Below, one piece after another: positions 1 through 4,912 of a stretch of DNA of 6,357 nt. A program made the position numbers and the translations under genes. The notes beneath the pieces are model-generated. The model did no database searches. It saw only the letters and a program-made list of their open reading frames with translations, and was not told the DNA's origin. Positions within the stretch are counted from its first letter, which is position 1, and each line of letters opens with the position of its first letter. Source of the stretch: UBA5499 sp002426275 (GTDB taxonomy: Bacteria; Bacillota; DTU084); contig CALASN010000104.1 in the NCBI GenBank assembly GCA_937888735.1, positions 1 through 6,357 on the forward strand, read 5' to 3'.

Positions 1-1321
1 TGGGATCAGCGTTCTTTCCCGTCAGCACCGCCTGAACTGCAGGTCCCAAGTATTCCGAATAGAGCTGCTGACAGAAAAAGGACGGTTCCGGCCGCATGTA
101 TTTGACAGCCTCGTTCCAAACCTCCGGGAAATCAACCAGCACATCCTTATAAGGCTCAGCCGCCTCCCGAGCCTTGCTGTCCGTTTCACCTGTGAAAACG
201 TGGAGCGCTGTGAGCGTGCCGATCTGTCCTTGCCGGCGCAGATCTTCACCGTTCTCTCGAATCCGCTGCGGATCCATGCTGCCCAGGACCTTCCAGGTGA
301 TCCACTTGAACGCTGCCGCCTGTACTTTAGCCGGTCGTTTGGGATTGATGATATAATAGTTTCCTCCCATCTGGTTGGCGCGGCCTGCGGGACCGGCGGG
401 TAGAAGAGCCATGCCGATATCCTCCAGCTTCATGTCGTACTGATTCGCCAGGGCCGGAATTGCGTCTTGAGCCGAGAACATCATCCCCACCTGGCCGCTG
501 GCAAAGCGCGGCCTCATATCATTAAAATTAGCCAAAAGAGACGATTGCAGCACGTCGTGCTTCCAACGCAGATCGCTGACAAATTTCAATGCTTCTACCG
601 CCTCATCCTCGCCAAAGACGGCTTTCCACTTTCCACCCCGCTCTTGCTCGAAATCTCCTCCGGCCTGCCAGACCCAATTGAGAAAGCCCCAACCTGCCTG
701 CGCCCCGTTTCCCATGATGAAAAATCCGGCGATTCCTTTTTGCTTGTTGGTAAGTTTCTTGGCCGCCGCCACAAACTCATCCCAGTCTGCAGGCGCCTTT
801 GTCTTGCCCTGAGCGTCTACGAGGCCGGCTTCCCGGAAGAGCTTTTTGTTGTAAAGCAAGCCCATCATATAGCCGTCAATGGGCAGAGCGTAGACGTGTC
901 CTTTTCTAATAAACGGCGTAAGAACTTCCTTGTTCAATTGCTCCTTATATTTCCAGCCTGCCAAGAGTTTCGAGAGATCCAATGCATAGCCGCGTTCGAT
1001 CACGTAGCCTTCCGTGGCCGGCAGTCTGATCACATCTTCGGCCGTACCCCCAGCCATGCTGGTGCTGAAACTGTCGGGAGAGTACGAGCGATCCGTCCAG
1101 CGGACTTCGATCTCCGGATAGATCTTATTGAACCTGGCGATGTCTTCCTTCAGCCTCTTAACCGCCACTTGGTCCGTTTCGGCAGGCCCTGCATTCATCA
1201 CCACGACGATTTTATTTCCGGATCCTGCCTCCTTTTGTCGTCCGTCATTTTTGCTCTTAATGGTCAGAGCGCCAATTGCGACCACTGCTATAACTACCAA
1301 TAAAAGCCACCATTTCTTCAT
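1..1321 (-). CDS. ABC transporter substrate-binding protein (family 1, sugar type), 3' end cut by window edge
   Basis: Extracellular solute-binding protein that would capture a sugar or oligosaccharide outside the membrane and hand it to ABC permeases. I translated the minus strand myself: 440 codons are open from ATG at 1321 to the window edge with no stop, so the C-terminus, probably the last 15-30 residues, is missing. A GGAGGG site at 1329-1334 lies 7 bases before the ATG. The N-terminus (MKKWWLLLVVIAVVAIGALT) is a hydrophobic signal or anchor. Family signatures follow: a 'YALPIDGYMMGLLYNKKLF' segment, then a 'P.DWDEFVAAAKKLT' block and a 'FASGQVGMMFS' block, all typical of SBP_bac_1/SBP_bac_8 proteins. 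Most family members are lipoproteins, but there is no cysteine near this N-terminus. It follows the regulator gene by 68 bases on the same strand, so co-transcription is likely. The substrate cannot be read from the sequence; sugar is inferred from the family and the AraR-like neighbour. Confidence 0.93.
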   Translation of the reverse strand, partial: MKKWWLLLVVIAVVAIGALTIKSKNDGRQKEAGSGNKIVVVMNAGPAETDQVAVKRLKEDIARFNKIYPEIEVRWTDRSYSPDSFSTSMAGGTAEDVIRLPATEGYVIERGYALDLSKLLAGWKYKEQLNKEVLTPFIRKGHVYALPIDGYMMGLLYNKKLFREAGLVDAQGKTKAPADWDEFVAAAKKLTNKQKGIAGFFIMGNGAQAGWGFLNWVWQAGGDFEQERGGKWKAVFGEDEAVEALKFVSDLRWKHDVLQSSLLANFNDMRPRFASGQVGMMFSAQDAIPALANQYDMKLEDIGMALLPAGPAGRANQMGGNYYIINPKRPAKVQAAAFKWITWKVLGSMDPQRIRENGEDLRRQGQIGTLTALHVFTGETDSKAREAAEPYKDVLVDFPEVWNEAVKYMRPEPSFFCQQLYSEYLGPAVQAVLTGKNADP

Positions 1322-1349
1322 GAATGAGCCCTCCAGTCGAATTAGTTTC

Positions 1350-1378
1350 AGAGCGTTAGCTCTATGATGATAGCATCA
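1350..1378. promoter_or_regulatory. Two short inverted repeats in the regulator/transporter gap
   Basis: The 68-base gap between regulator and substrate-binding gene holds two small inverted repeats: AGAGC-GTTA-GCTCT at 1350-1363 and TGATG-ATAG-CATCA at 1365-1378, each with 5-base arms and a 4-base spacer. They could be operator half-sites or a weak RNA structure between the two coding regions. No good promoter is visible here. The arms are short enough to occur by chance, and no known operator consensus is matched. Confidence 0.22.
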
Positions 1379-1389
1379 CCACCCCGAAT

Positions 1390-2514
1390 TCATTCAATTC
1401 CCGCCTGTGACCTCAACAGCTCGGCTTCGCAGCCGCACGATTCGCGGATCATCATCTTTGTGGGCACAACCACATGGCTTCGGCTTTCCTGTCCGTGCAA
1501 TTTGGCTAATAGGGCTTTGCCAGCCTGTCTGCCGATTTCCACTCTCCGCTGCGCGACTGTCGTCAAGGTTAAGCTCCCTCCGTAAGGCATATCGTCAAAC
1601 CCAACCACAGCAATTTGCTGCGGTACCGCGATTTTCAACATTTTCGCCACCCTCATTACTTCCAGCGCAATCATGTCATTCTGCGCGAAAATGGCGGAAA
1701 CTGAAGTTTGTCGCAAGTATTCTCCCAAAAGCTTGATATACTGTTTGGTCAAATTCGCCTTGTATACTCCGCCTAATTCCGGAAGTTTAGCGTAGGTAAA
1801 CTCTTGCTGGATCTTGGCGTCAGCAAGCGCCTGCCGATAGCCCTGAAAACGTTCTACCACAGCCGAACAAGGGTTTTCCTGCGACAGGAAGGCGATTTTC
1901 CTGTGCCCGTGTTCCACCAGATGGGTTACAATGTTGTATGCGCCGCCAAAGTTATCGGAAACCACATAATCGCAATCTAAATCGGCCAAATATCTATCCA
2001 CCAACACGAAGGGAAATTTCTCCTGCCGCAAGCTTACTAACGTCTGTGCATTACAATCATCCGTTGGGAAGAGCACAACTCCCTGAGAGCCGGACTGCTG
2101 CTGCTCAAATAAAAGCCTCGCCTCCTCTTTGCTGTCGTGATTGGAATTGCAGACAACAAGCCTGTAGCCGGAATCTTTCAGCACAGTCTCCAAACCCGAG
2201 ATGATTTCCATTTGGTAGTAATCGTAAAGGAACGGGGCCACAAAAGAAATAAACGGCTGTGCCAACCCGATGGTTCCCCTTTGGGAATGTGGCGCCACAA
2301 ATGTTCCTTTGCCATGCACTCTGTAGAGAAGTCCCGCTTCCACCAAAGTGGTAATGGCTTTCCTGGCTGTGAGGCGATTCACTTGGTATCTGCCGGCAAG
2401 TTCCAGCTCAGAGGGGATCCTCTCATCAGCTTTGAAAAGCCCTCTTTCAATGGCTGATCGCAAATAATTGCTGATTTGTATGTAAAGCGGGATGGGACTG
2501 GTCTTTGTTATCAT
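1390..2514 (-). CDS. AraR-type transcriptional regulator (GntR winged helix + LacI-type sugar sensor)
   Basis: A 374-residue one-component repressor-type regulator. Residues 8-74 form a GntR winged helix-turn-helix: PLYIQI at 9-14, then RIPSELELAGRYQV, then RLTARKAITTLVEAGLL and the wing motif GKGTFVA. Residues from about 85 to 360 form a periplasmic-binding-protein-like effector domain of the LacI/PBP1 kind, with VVLFPTDD, VLVDRY, VVSDNFGGAYNIVTHL and HRKIAFLS. It ends with VVGFDDMPY (303-311), LTTVAQ and the PTKMMIRESCG tail. This GntR-plus-LacI architecture is that of Bacillus subtilis AraR, which releases DNA on binding L-arabinose; the effector here is unknown. The ATG at 2514 is preceded by GAAGGTGAAGG. 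The next gene downstream is a sugar-type substrate-binding protein, so it probably controls that uptake unit and perhaps itself. Confidence 0.92.
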   Translation of the reverse strand: MITKTSPIPLYIQISNYLRSAIERGLFKADERIPSELELAGRYQVNRLTARKAITTLVEAGLLYRVHGKGTFVAPHSQRGTIGLAQPFISFVAPFLYDYYQMEIISGLETVLKDSGYRLVVCNSNHDSKEEARLLFEQQQSGSQGVVLFPTDDCNAQTLVSLRQEKFPFVLVDRYLADLDCDYVVSDNFGGAYNIVTHLVEHGHRKIAFLSQENPCSAVVERFQGYRQALADAKIQQEFTYAKLPELGGVYKANLTKQYIKLLGEYLRQTSVSAIFAQNDMIALEVMRVAKMLKIAVPQQIAVVGFDDMPYGGSLTLTTVAQRRVEIGRQAGKALLAKLHGQESRSHVVVPTKMMIRESCGCEAELLRSQAGIE

Positions 2515-2631
2515 TATACCTTCACCTTCAAAATTAATGATTAAACTTCAGGTTCCCTGCCTATGCTGGTAATATTTCACAAACACACCCGGCTCACAGC
2601 CTGCTCTCTTTCTGCTGGTCGGCGTCCGCTT

Positions 2632-2706
2632 TCAAATAACTCGGCCATCGCCGAGTGACAACAGTCGCTGTGCACGGAAATGAACTCGTACTTTTCTTTT
2701 GGTCAT
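2632..2706 (-). CDS. Possible 24-residue leader peptide with unusually strong Shine-Dalgarno
   Basis: A minus-strand micro-ORF encoding 24 mostly basic and hydrophobic residues (starts MTKRKVRVHF, ends GRVI). The GGGAGGTGAT at 2705-2714 contains GGAGGTGAT, a nine-base perfect complement to the usual 16S rRNA 3' end, but the ATG (2706-2704) sits inside it, only 2 bases after GGAGG, closer than normal. It lies directly after a terminator-like hairpin (2721-2744) and before the regulator gene. It may be a leader peptide, a standby ribosome site, the dead start of a lost gene, or chance. No homologue is recognised. Confidence 0.2.
   Translation of the reverse strand: MTKRKVRVHFRAQRLLSLGDGRVI
2633..2661 (-). 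promoter_or_regulatory. Possible regulator promoter with a palindrome in its spacer
   Basis: On the minus strand TTGTCA (2661-2656) is followed after exactly 17 bases by TATTTG (2638-2633). The -35 box is good and the -10 box is weak (three of six). The spacer is almost entirely the perfect inverted repeat ACTCGGC-GATG-GCCGAGT (2639-2656, 7-base arms). A palindrome between the two boxes is where a repressor operator often lies. It would start transcripts about 110 bases before the regulator ATG. The same palindrome could instead act as a plain RNA hairpin. Confidence 0.27.
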
Positions 2707-2720
2707 CACCTCCCAGCCCT

Positions 2721-2744
2721 AAAAAAACCTCTGGCCTCCAGGTT
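2721..2744 (-). terminator. Terminator-like hairpin with T7 tract, upstream of the regulator
   Basis: The minus strand reads AACCT-GG-AGG-CC-(GA)-AGGTT and runs into seven T residues (2727-2721). The outer stem is 5 pairs plus 2 inner pairs across a small bulge. Hairpin plus T-run fits a weak intrinsic terminator or an attenuator in a leader transcript. No minus-strand gene ends just upstream of it, which favours a leader role, or termination of a small RNA, over an ordinary gene end. Confidence 0.38.
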
Positions 2745-2845
2745 GAACGCGGGCTACTGTCAAATCAGGAAGAGACGCGCAGCGCATTGATAATTCTCCC
2801 TCTATTAAACTTGCGTTATAGTTTTTTGCTTGATTTTAACATTAA

Positions 2846-2868
2846 ATATACATCTATATACATGTATA
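2846..2868. promoter_or_regulatory. Candidate operator: tandem ATATACAT boxes and a 12-base palindrome
   Basis: ATATACAT occurs at 2846-2853 and again at 2856-2863, exactly 10 bases (one helical turn) apart. The second copy is half of the perfect palindrome TATACATGTATA (2857-2868). A third ATATACAT lies at 3060-3067, overlapping a minus-strand -10 box. Known AraR operators are AT-rich palindromes around a TGTAC-GTACA core, so these are reasonable candidate sites for the neighbouring AraR-type regulator. The match is to the general shape, not an exact consensus, and AT-rich DNA gives such sites by chance. Confidence 0.33.
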
Positions 2869-2974
2869 CTCCACTAGAGGGGGAAATTCCTTCCTAGCCT
2901 GGAAAAGATTAAATATTACATTTATTTTAAATTCCAATTTCGTTTTTGATCAAACACCCTCTCCGTCCTAAAAC

Positions 2975-3032
2975 AGGCAGTGCTCTCAATAAAACCAGCT
3001 ATCCCAAAATAGTAAACGCCGGGAAACTGCCT
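2975..3032 (-). ncRNA. Folded segment just downstream of a minus-strand promoter, possible small RNA or leader domain
   Basis: AGGCAGT (2975-2981) and ACTGCCT (3026-3032) are perfect 7-base inverted arms 44 bases apart. On the minus strand the enclosed part can fold further: CCGG with CTGG (one G-T pair) and CTAT with ATAG around a TTTGGG loop. The 3' arm is followed by GTTTTAGG. A transcript starting near 3053 would reach this within about 20 bases. No known riboswitch or small RNA family is recognised, and the structure is by eye only. Confidence 0.2.
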
Positions 3033-3058
3033 TCCTTGCAATTTTCCGCGCCAGGTAC

Positions 3059-3088
3059 CATATACATGATTCCGCTGCGAAAAGTCAA
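3059..3088 (-). promoter_or_regulatory. Candidate sigma-A-type promoter reading toward the regulator
   Basis: TTGACT (3088-3083, five of six to consensus) is followed after 18 bases by TATATG (3064-3059, four of six), with TG directly before the -10 box. An ATATACAT box overlaps the -10 region. It would transcribe leftward through the folded segment at 2975-3032 and, if not terminated, into the regulator gene about 540 bases away. Sequence resemblance only. Confidence 0.35.
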
Positions 3089-3133
3089 TTTATGAAGATA
3101 AACTTGAAATAAATCCCCACATTTTTATCAAAA

Positions 3134-3149
3134 GCAGCATATTTGCTGC
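3134..3149 (-). terminator. GCAGCA/TGCTGC hairpin, terminator-like on the minus strand
   Basis: GCAGCA-TATT-TGCTGC is a perfect 6-base stem with a 4-base loop. On the minus strand it is followed by TTTTGAT, which suits a weak intrinsic terminator; on the plus strand no T-run follows. It lies 8 bases from the larger palindrome at 3158-3179. There is no recognisable minus-strand gene to its right, so what it would terminate is unclear. Confidence 0.3.
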
Positions 3150-3157
3150 CTTGCGAG

Positions 3158-3179
3158 CCCCTTTTGCTACTAAAAGGGG
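3158..3179. repeat. Perfect 8-base palindrome with some likeness to the intron-derived segment at 4834-4870
   Basis: CCCCTTTT-GCTACT-AAAAGGGG is a perfect 8-base stem with a 6-base loop. Read on the plus strand, its CCCCTTTTGCTACT followed by GGGGAGGT resembles the minus strand of the downstream hairpin region, which reads CCCCTTTGCTACT and then GGGAGGT (4867 down to about 4842). This could be a second decayed copy of the same element. The likeness is short and could be chance. Confidence 0.3.
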
Positions 3180-3328
3180 AGGTTCGTACCCACTTTTGCG
3201 TTATGATATGGGTTTCCGCAGTGGAATCAAGCAATAAATTTAAAAATCTCACAACAACACTACTTCTCAACTTTTTCGCACATATTTTTTTGCTTTAGTT
3301 GATAAAATGACTATGTGCGGTGCTTTTT

Positions 3329-3619
3329 ATGGAGCTACAGCAAAAATTAAAAGAGCAGATCATAAGCCTCTTTGCCTAGAATCCGCACGTTACCAAAGTA
3401 ATACTTTTTGGCTCAAGAGCAAGGGGCGATGCTGACGAACGCTCCGACATTGATCTTGCCATCCAAACTTTAGACATGAATGAACGTGAAAAGATAAAAC
3501 TCCCCTGTCTGACGGAAGAAATGGACACCCTCCTGCCCCTGGATATTATCTGGTTAGCTGAAGCATCACAACCATTAAAAGAGCAAATTTATAATGCGGA
3601 AATTGCTTCTAGTGTTTAA
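3329..3619 (+). pseudogene. MNT-domain minimal nucleotidyltransferase (MntA-like antitoxin) interrupted by an amber stop
   Basis: Reading from ATG at 3329 gives 16 residues (MELQQKLKEQIISLFA), a TAG at 3377-3379, then 79 more in-frame residues to TAA at 3617. The second part carries the nucleotidyltransferase signature VILFGSRARGDADERSDIDL, that is GS-x-x-RGD-x4-SDxD, and a third acid in PLDIIWL. Without the stop it would be 96 residues, normal for MNT proteins, which neutralise HEPN (HepT) toxins by nucleotidylation. One base change (CAG to TAG) would explain the stop. No ATG or GTG between the stop and the GS motif could rescue it. The last residues (AEIASSV) also look atypical; shifting one frame near 3600 gives LLLVFNRINVNNY, so a second lesion is possible. 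No HEPN gene is visible on either side. The intact original and its partner are inferred. Confidence 0.78.
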
Positions 3620-3640
3620 CCGCATAAATGTAAACAATTA

Positions 3641-3669
3641 TTAAAGTCTTTGAGAAAAAATGATACAAT
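3641..3669 (+). promoter_or_regulatory. Likely transposase promoter (extended -10)
   Basis: TGATACAAT at 3661-3669 is an extended -10 box (TG, one base, TACAAT). A poor -35 match TTAAAG at 3641-3646 is 17 bases upstream. Transcription would begin about 24 bases before the transposase start codon. The -10 lies inside the proposed element; the -35 straddles its left end, so expression may depend on the insertion site. Confidence 0.4.
3646..3659 (+). repeat. Candidate left terminal inverted repeat of the IS630 element
   Basis: GTCTTTGAGAAAAA, matching the inverted right end at 12 of 14 positions and lying 40 bases before the transposase start codon. The A-rich half contributes much of the match, so the assignment is tentative. 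Confidence 0.42.
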
Positions 3670-3699
3670 GCTCTTAAACAGGAGAGTGAGGACGATTGT

Positions 3700-4716
3700 A
3701 TGGCAAGAAAAGCGAAGGCTGTCGAATGCGATGAACAGAGCCGCCTGGAGCTAGAGCGCCTTTCAAAAGGCCAAAGCGCTGAAATGAGGCTGGTTCGGCG
3801 AGCGCGAATGGTGCTTGGATGCCTTGACGGGAAACAGATCAAGGACATTGCGGCGGAACTTGGTGAGCAAGAGGATATCAGCATAAAATGGCGGGATCGT
3901 TTTTTAGCAAAAGGCATAGGCGGATTACATGATGCCCCACGTCCTGGAAAGCCTGTCACCTATGACATCGAATGGAAGAAACTTGTACTTGAAAAGCTGG
4001 ATGAGAAGCCACCAAACAATTTGGCGCGTTGGGACGGACCGACTTTGGCTGCAGAGCTTGGGACATTGGAGGACGCCGTGCAGCGTTTTCTGAAAAAGGA
4101 TGGCATCCAACTTGCGCGGATGCGCACCTGGTGCATCAGCACGGACCCTAAATTTGCCGTGAAGGCAGCTGATATCGTAGGGCTGTACCTCAATCCCCCT
4201 GAAAATGCGGTCGTTATTTCCGTGGATGAAAAGCCGAGCATCCAAGCATTATCGAGGGTAACCGGCGTCGTGAAAACATCCAACGGGAAAATTGTTACTG
4301 CTATCAAAAGCACATACAAGAGAAACGGCACACAAAATTTATTTGCAGCGTTTGAAGTTGCGACCGGCGTGGTTCATGGGCAGGCCACGAAAACCAAAAA
4401 GCGGGTGGATTTCATATCTTTTATGGACGATGTCCTGGCAGAATTGCAAGGGAGCGAAACCACAGAATACCATGTTATTCTCGATAATTATTGCATCCAC
4501 AAGCGTTGCGACGAGTGGCTCAGCAAAATAGAAATATGGTTCAACATTATGACCCGCAAAGTATTGTGGGGTGCAAGCTTTGATAGCACGAAGGCTCTCG
4601 CTGAAGCCATCGCCGGGTATATTTCATACTATAATGAATCGGCTGAACCTTTTGTCTGGAGAAAACACGAAGTCGTCGGTTCACAAATTAAGGACAAATT
4701 GTCGAAATTACGCTGA
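3700..4716 (+). CDS. IS630-family DDE transposase with an internal in-frame deletion
   Basis: A 338-residue open frame. The N-terminal half is a helix-turn-helix DNA-binding region (LVRRARMVLGCLDGK, then DIAAELG, then KWRDRFLAKGIGGLHDAPRPGKP, about residues 31-85). The C-terminal half is the DDE domain: first acid in VVISVDEKPSIQAL (D176), an STYKRNGTQNLFAAFEVATG block, second acid in VILDNYCIHK (D262), and the glutamate in IEIWFNIM (E278). In the family the second acid and the glutamate are about 34 residues apart, with a segment ending in SWLNQ just before IEIWF. Here only 15 residues separate them and that segment is gone; the junction is at WLSK/IEIWF (about 4520-4530). Frame is kept, but the catalytic core is very likely broken. 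The start has AGGAG and GAGG sites at 3680-3691. Confidence 0.92.
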   Translation: MARKAKAVECDEQSRLELERLSKGQSAEMRLVRRARMVLGCLDGKQIKDIAAELGEQEDISIKWRDRFLAKGIGGLHDAPRPGKPVTYDIEWKKLVLEKLDEKPPNNLARWDGPTLAAELGTLEDAVQRFLKKDGIQLARMRTWCISTDPKFAVKAADIVGLYLNPPENAVVISVDEKPSIQALSRVTGVVKTSNGKIVTAIKSTYKRNGTQNLFAAFEVATGVVHGQATKTKKRVDFISFMDDVLAELQGSETTEYHVILDNYCIHKRCDEWLSKIEIWFNIMTRKVLWGASFDSTKALAEAIAGYISYYNESAEPFVWRKHEVVGSQIKDKLSKLR

Positions 4717-4792
4717 TAATCACTTGAATCTATGAACATATAAAAGCATACTTTCCCCAGCTGAACTCCACATATAACTTCCTGAAAGACCG

Positions 4793-4806
4793 TTTTTCTG
4801 AAAGCC
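4793..4806 (-). repeat. Candidate right terminal inverted repeat of the IS630 element
   Basis: TTTTTCTGAAAGCC, the inverted partner of 3646-3659. A related sequence, TTCCTGAAAGAC (4779-4790), lies directly inside it, so CTGAAAG occurs twice within 20 bases. Either copy could mark the true end or be a subterminal transposase-binding site. Confidence 0.42.
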
Positions 4807-4904
4807 AACCGGGTAGGAGGCTACCCATTATTTGAGTAGCCGACCTCCCAGTCGAGTAGCAAAGGGGACTTTCACTCGTTAGACTGCGCCCATGCCGGGC
4901 GCAC
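4807..4904 (-). mobile_element. Group II intron fragment (class C-like 5' end), no reverse transcriptase
   Basis: Read on the minus strand from 4904, the sequence begins GTGCGCCCGGCATGGGCGC, then AGTCTAACGAGTGAAAGTCC (to about 4866). From memory this closely follows the start of class C group II introns such as the Oceanobacillus iheyensis intron (GUGUGCCCGGCAUGGGUGC, AGUCUAUAGGGUGAGAGUCC). The first bases form the stem TGCGCCC/GGGCGCA. The 41-base match at 4864-4904 is strong. The remainder (4807-4863) holds a perfect GGGTAG/CTACCC hairpin (4811-4826) and CTACTCGAC (minus strand, 4859-4851), which resembles intron 3' ends but may be coincidence. No maturase gene and no domain V are present. 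The start lies 8 bases past a stem-loop, the kind of site class C introns prefer. Confidence 0.6.
4811..4826. repeat. Perfect 6-base hairpin GGGTAG-GAGG-CTACCC
   Basis: Six perfect pairs around a 4-base loop, symmetric on both strands, starting 4 bases beyond the proposed IS right end. It belongs to the structured stretch 4807-4945, which also contains the direct repeat GAGTAGC (4834-4840 and 4854-4860) and a CGAC/GTCG pair (4841-4854). It may be part of the intron RNA or a separate folded element. Confidence 0.5.
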
Positions 4905-4912
4905 CATAATTT

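Larger units (their letters stand above)
2515..3328. other. Long non-coding region upstream of the regulator
   Basis: About 0.8 kb without a convincing protein gene. Short open frames at 2655-2897 (plus) and 3085-3270 (minus) lack family features and good ribosome binding sites, and look accidental. On the minus strand the region holds a promoter-like pair at 3059-3088, an inverted repeat at 2975-3032, a terminator-like hairpin at 2721-2744, a micro-ORF at 2632-2706 and a perfect hairpin at 2639-2656. ATATACAT boxes occur at 2846, 2856 and 3060. Two strong palindromes lie at 3134-3149 and 3158-3179. It may be a long leader for the regulator gene, or a mix of leader and decayed DNA. Confidence 0.5.
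3646..4806 (+). mobile_element. IS630-family insertion sequence, about 1.16 kb, transposase damaged
   Basis: The element is defined by the IS630-type transposase gene and by a candidate terminal inverted repeat pair. The left end is GTCTTTGAGAAAAA at 3646-3659. The right end, TTTTTCTGAAAGCC at 4793-4806, reads GGCTTTCAGAAAAA inverted and matches the left end at 12 of 14 positions. About 1.16 kb fits the family size, allowing for an internal loss of about 57 bases. IS630 elements duplicate a TA target, and I do not see a clean TA on both sides of these ends, so the exact boundaries are uncertain. It separates an MNT pseudogene (left) from a group II intron scrap (right). Confidence 0.62.

Noticed and set aside
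467..1303. Plus-strand open frame of 278 codons
   Set aside because: It lies opposite the substrate-binding protein gene, which has full family motifs on the minus strand; this frame has no ribosome site or recognisable domain.
2655..2897. Plus-strand 80-codon open frame in the intergenic region
   Set aside because: No ribosome binding site, no family resemblance, and it spans the AT-rich boxes and terminator-like hairpin.
3035..3067. TGGTACC followed by GCGGAAAA on the minus strand, T-box antiterminator-like
   Set aside because: The T-box core is TGGNACCGCG without interruption; here extra bases split it, and no stem I with an AGTA bulge or an aminoacid-related gene is present.
3085..3270. 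Minus-strand 61-codon open frame
   Set aside because: It runs across two palindromes and has low-complexity ends; the coding look comes from the hairpin sequences.
3377..3379. TAG in the MNT gene read as pyrrolysine or another recoded residue
   Set aside because: Nothing in the window supports amber recoding, and the position corresponds to a surface loop where glutamine is a simple one-base ancestor.
3960..4331. Minus-strand open frames opposite the transposase
   Set aside because: Shadows of the transposase codons; no own start signals or domains.
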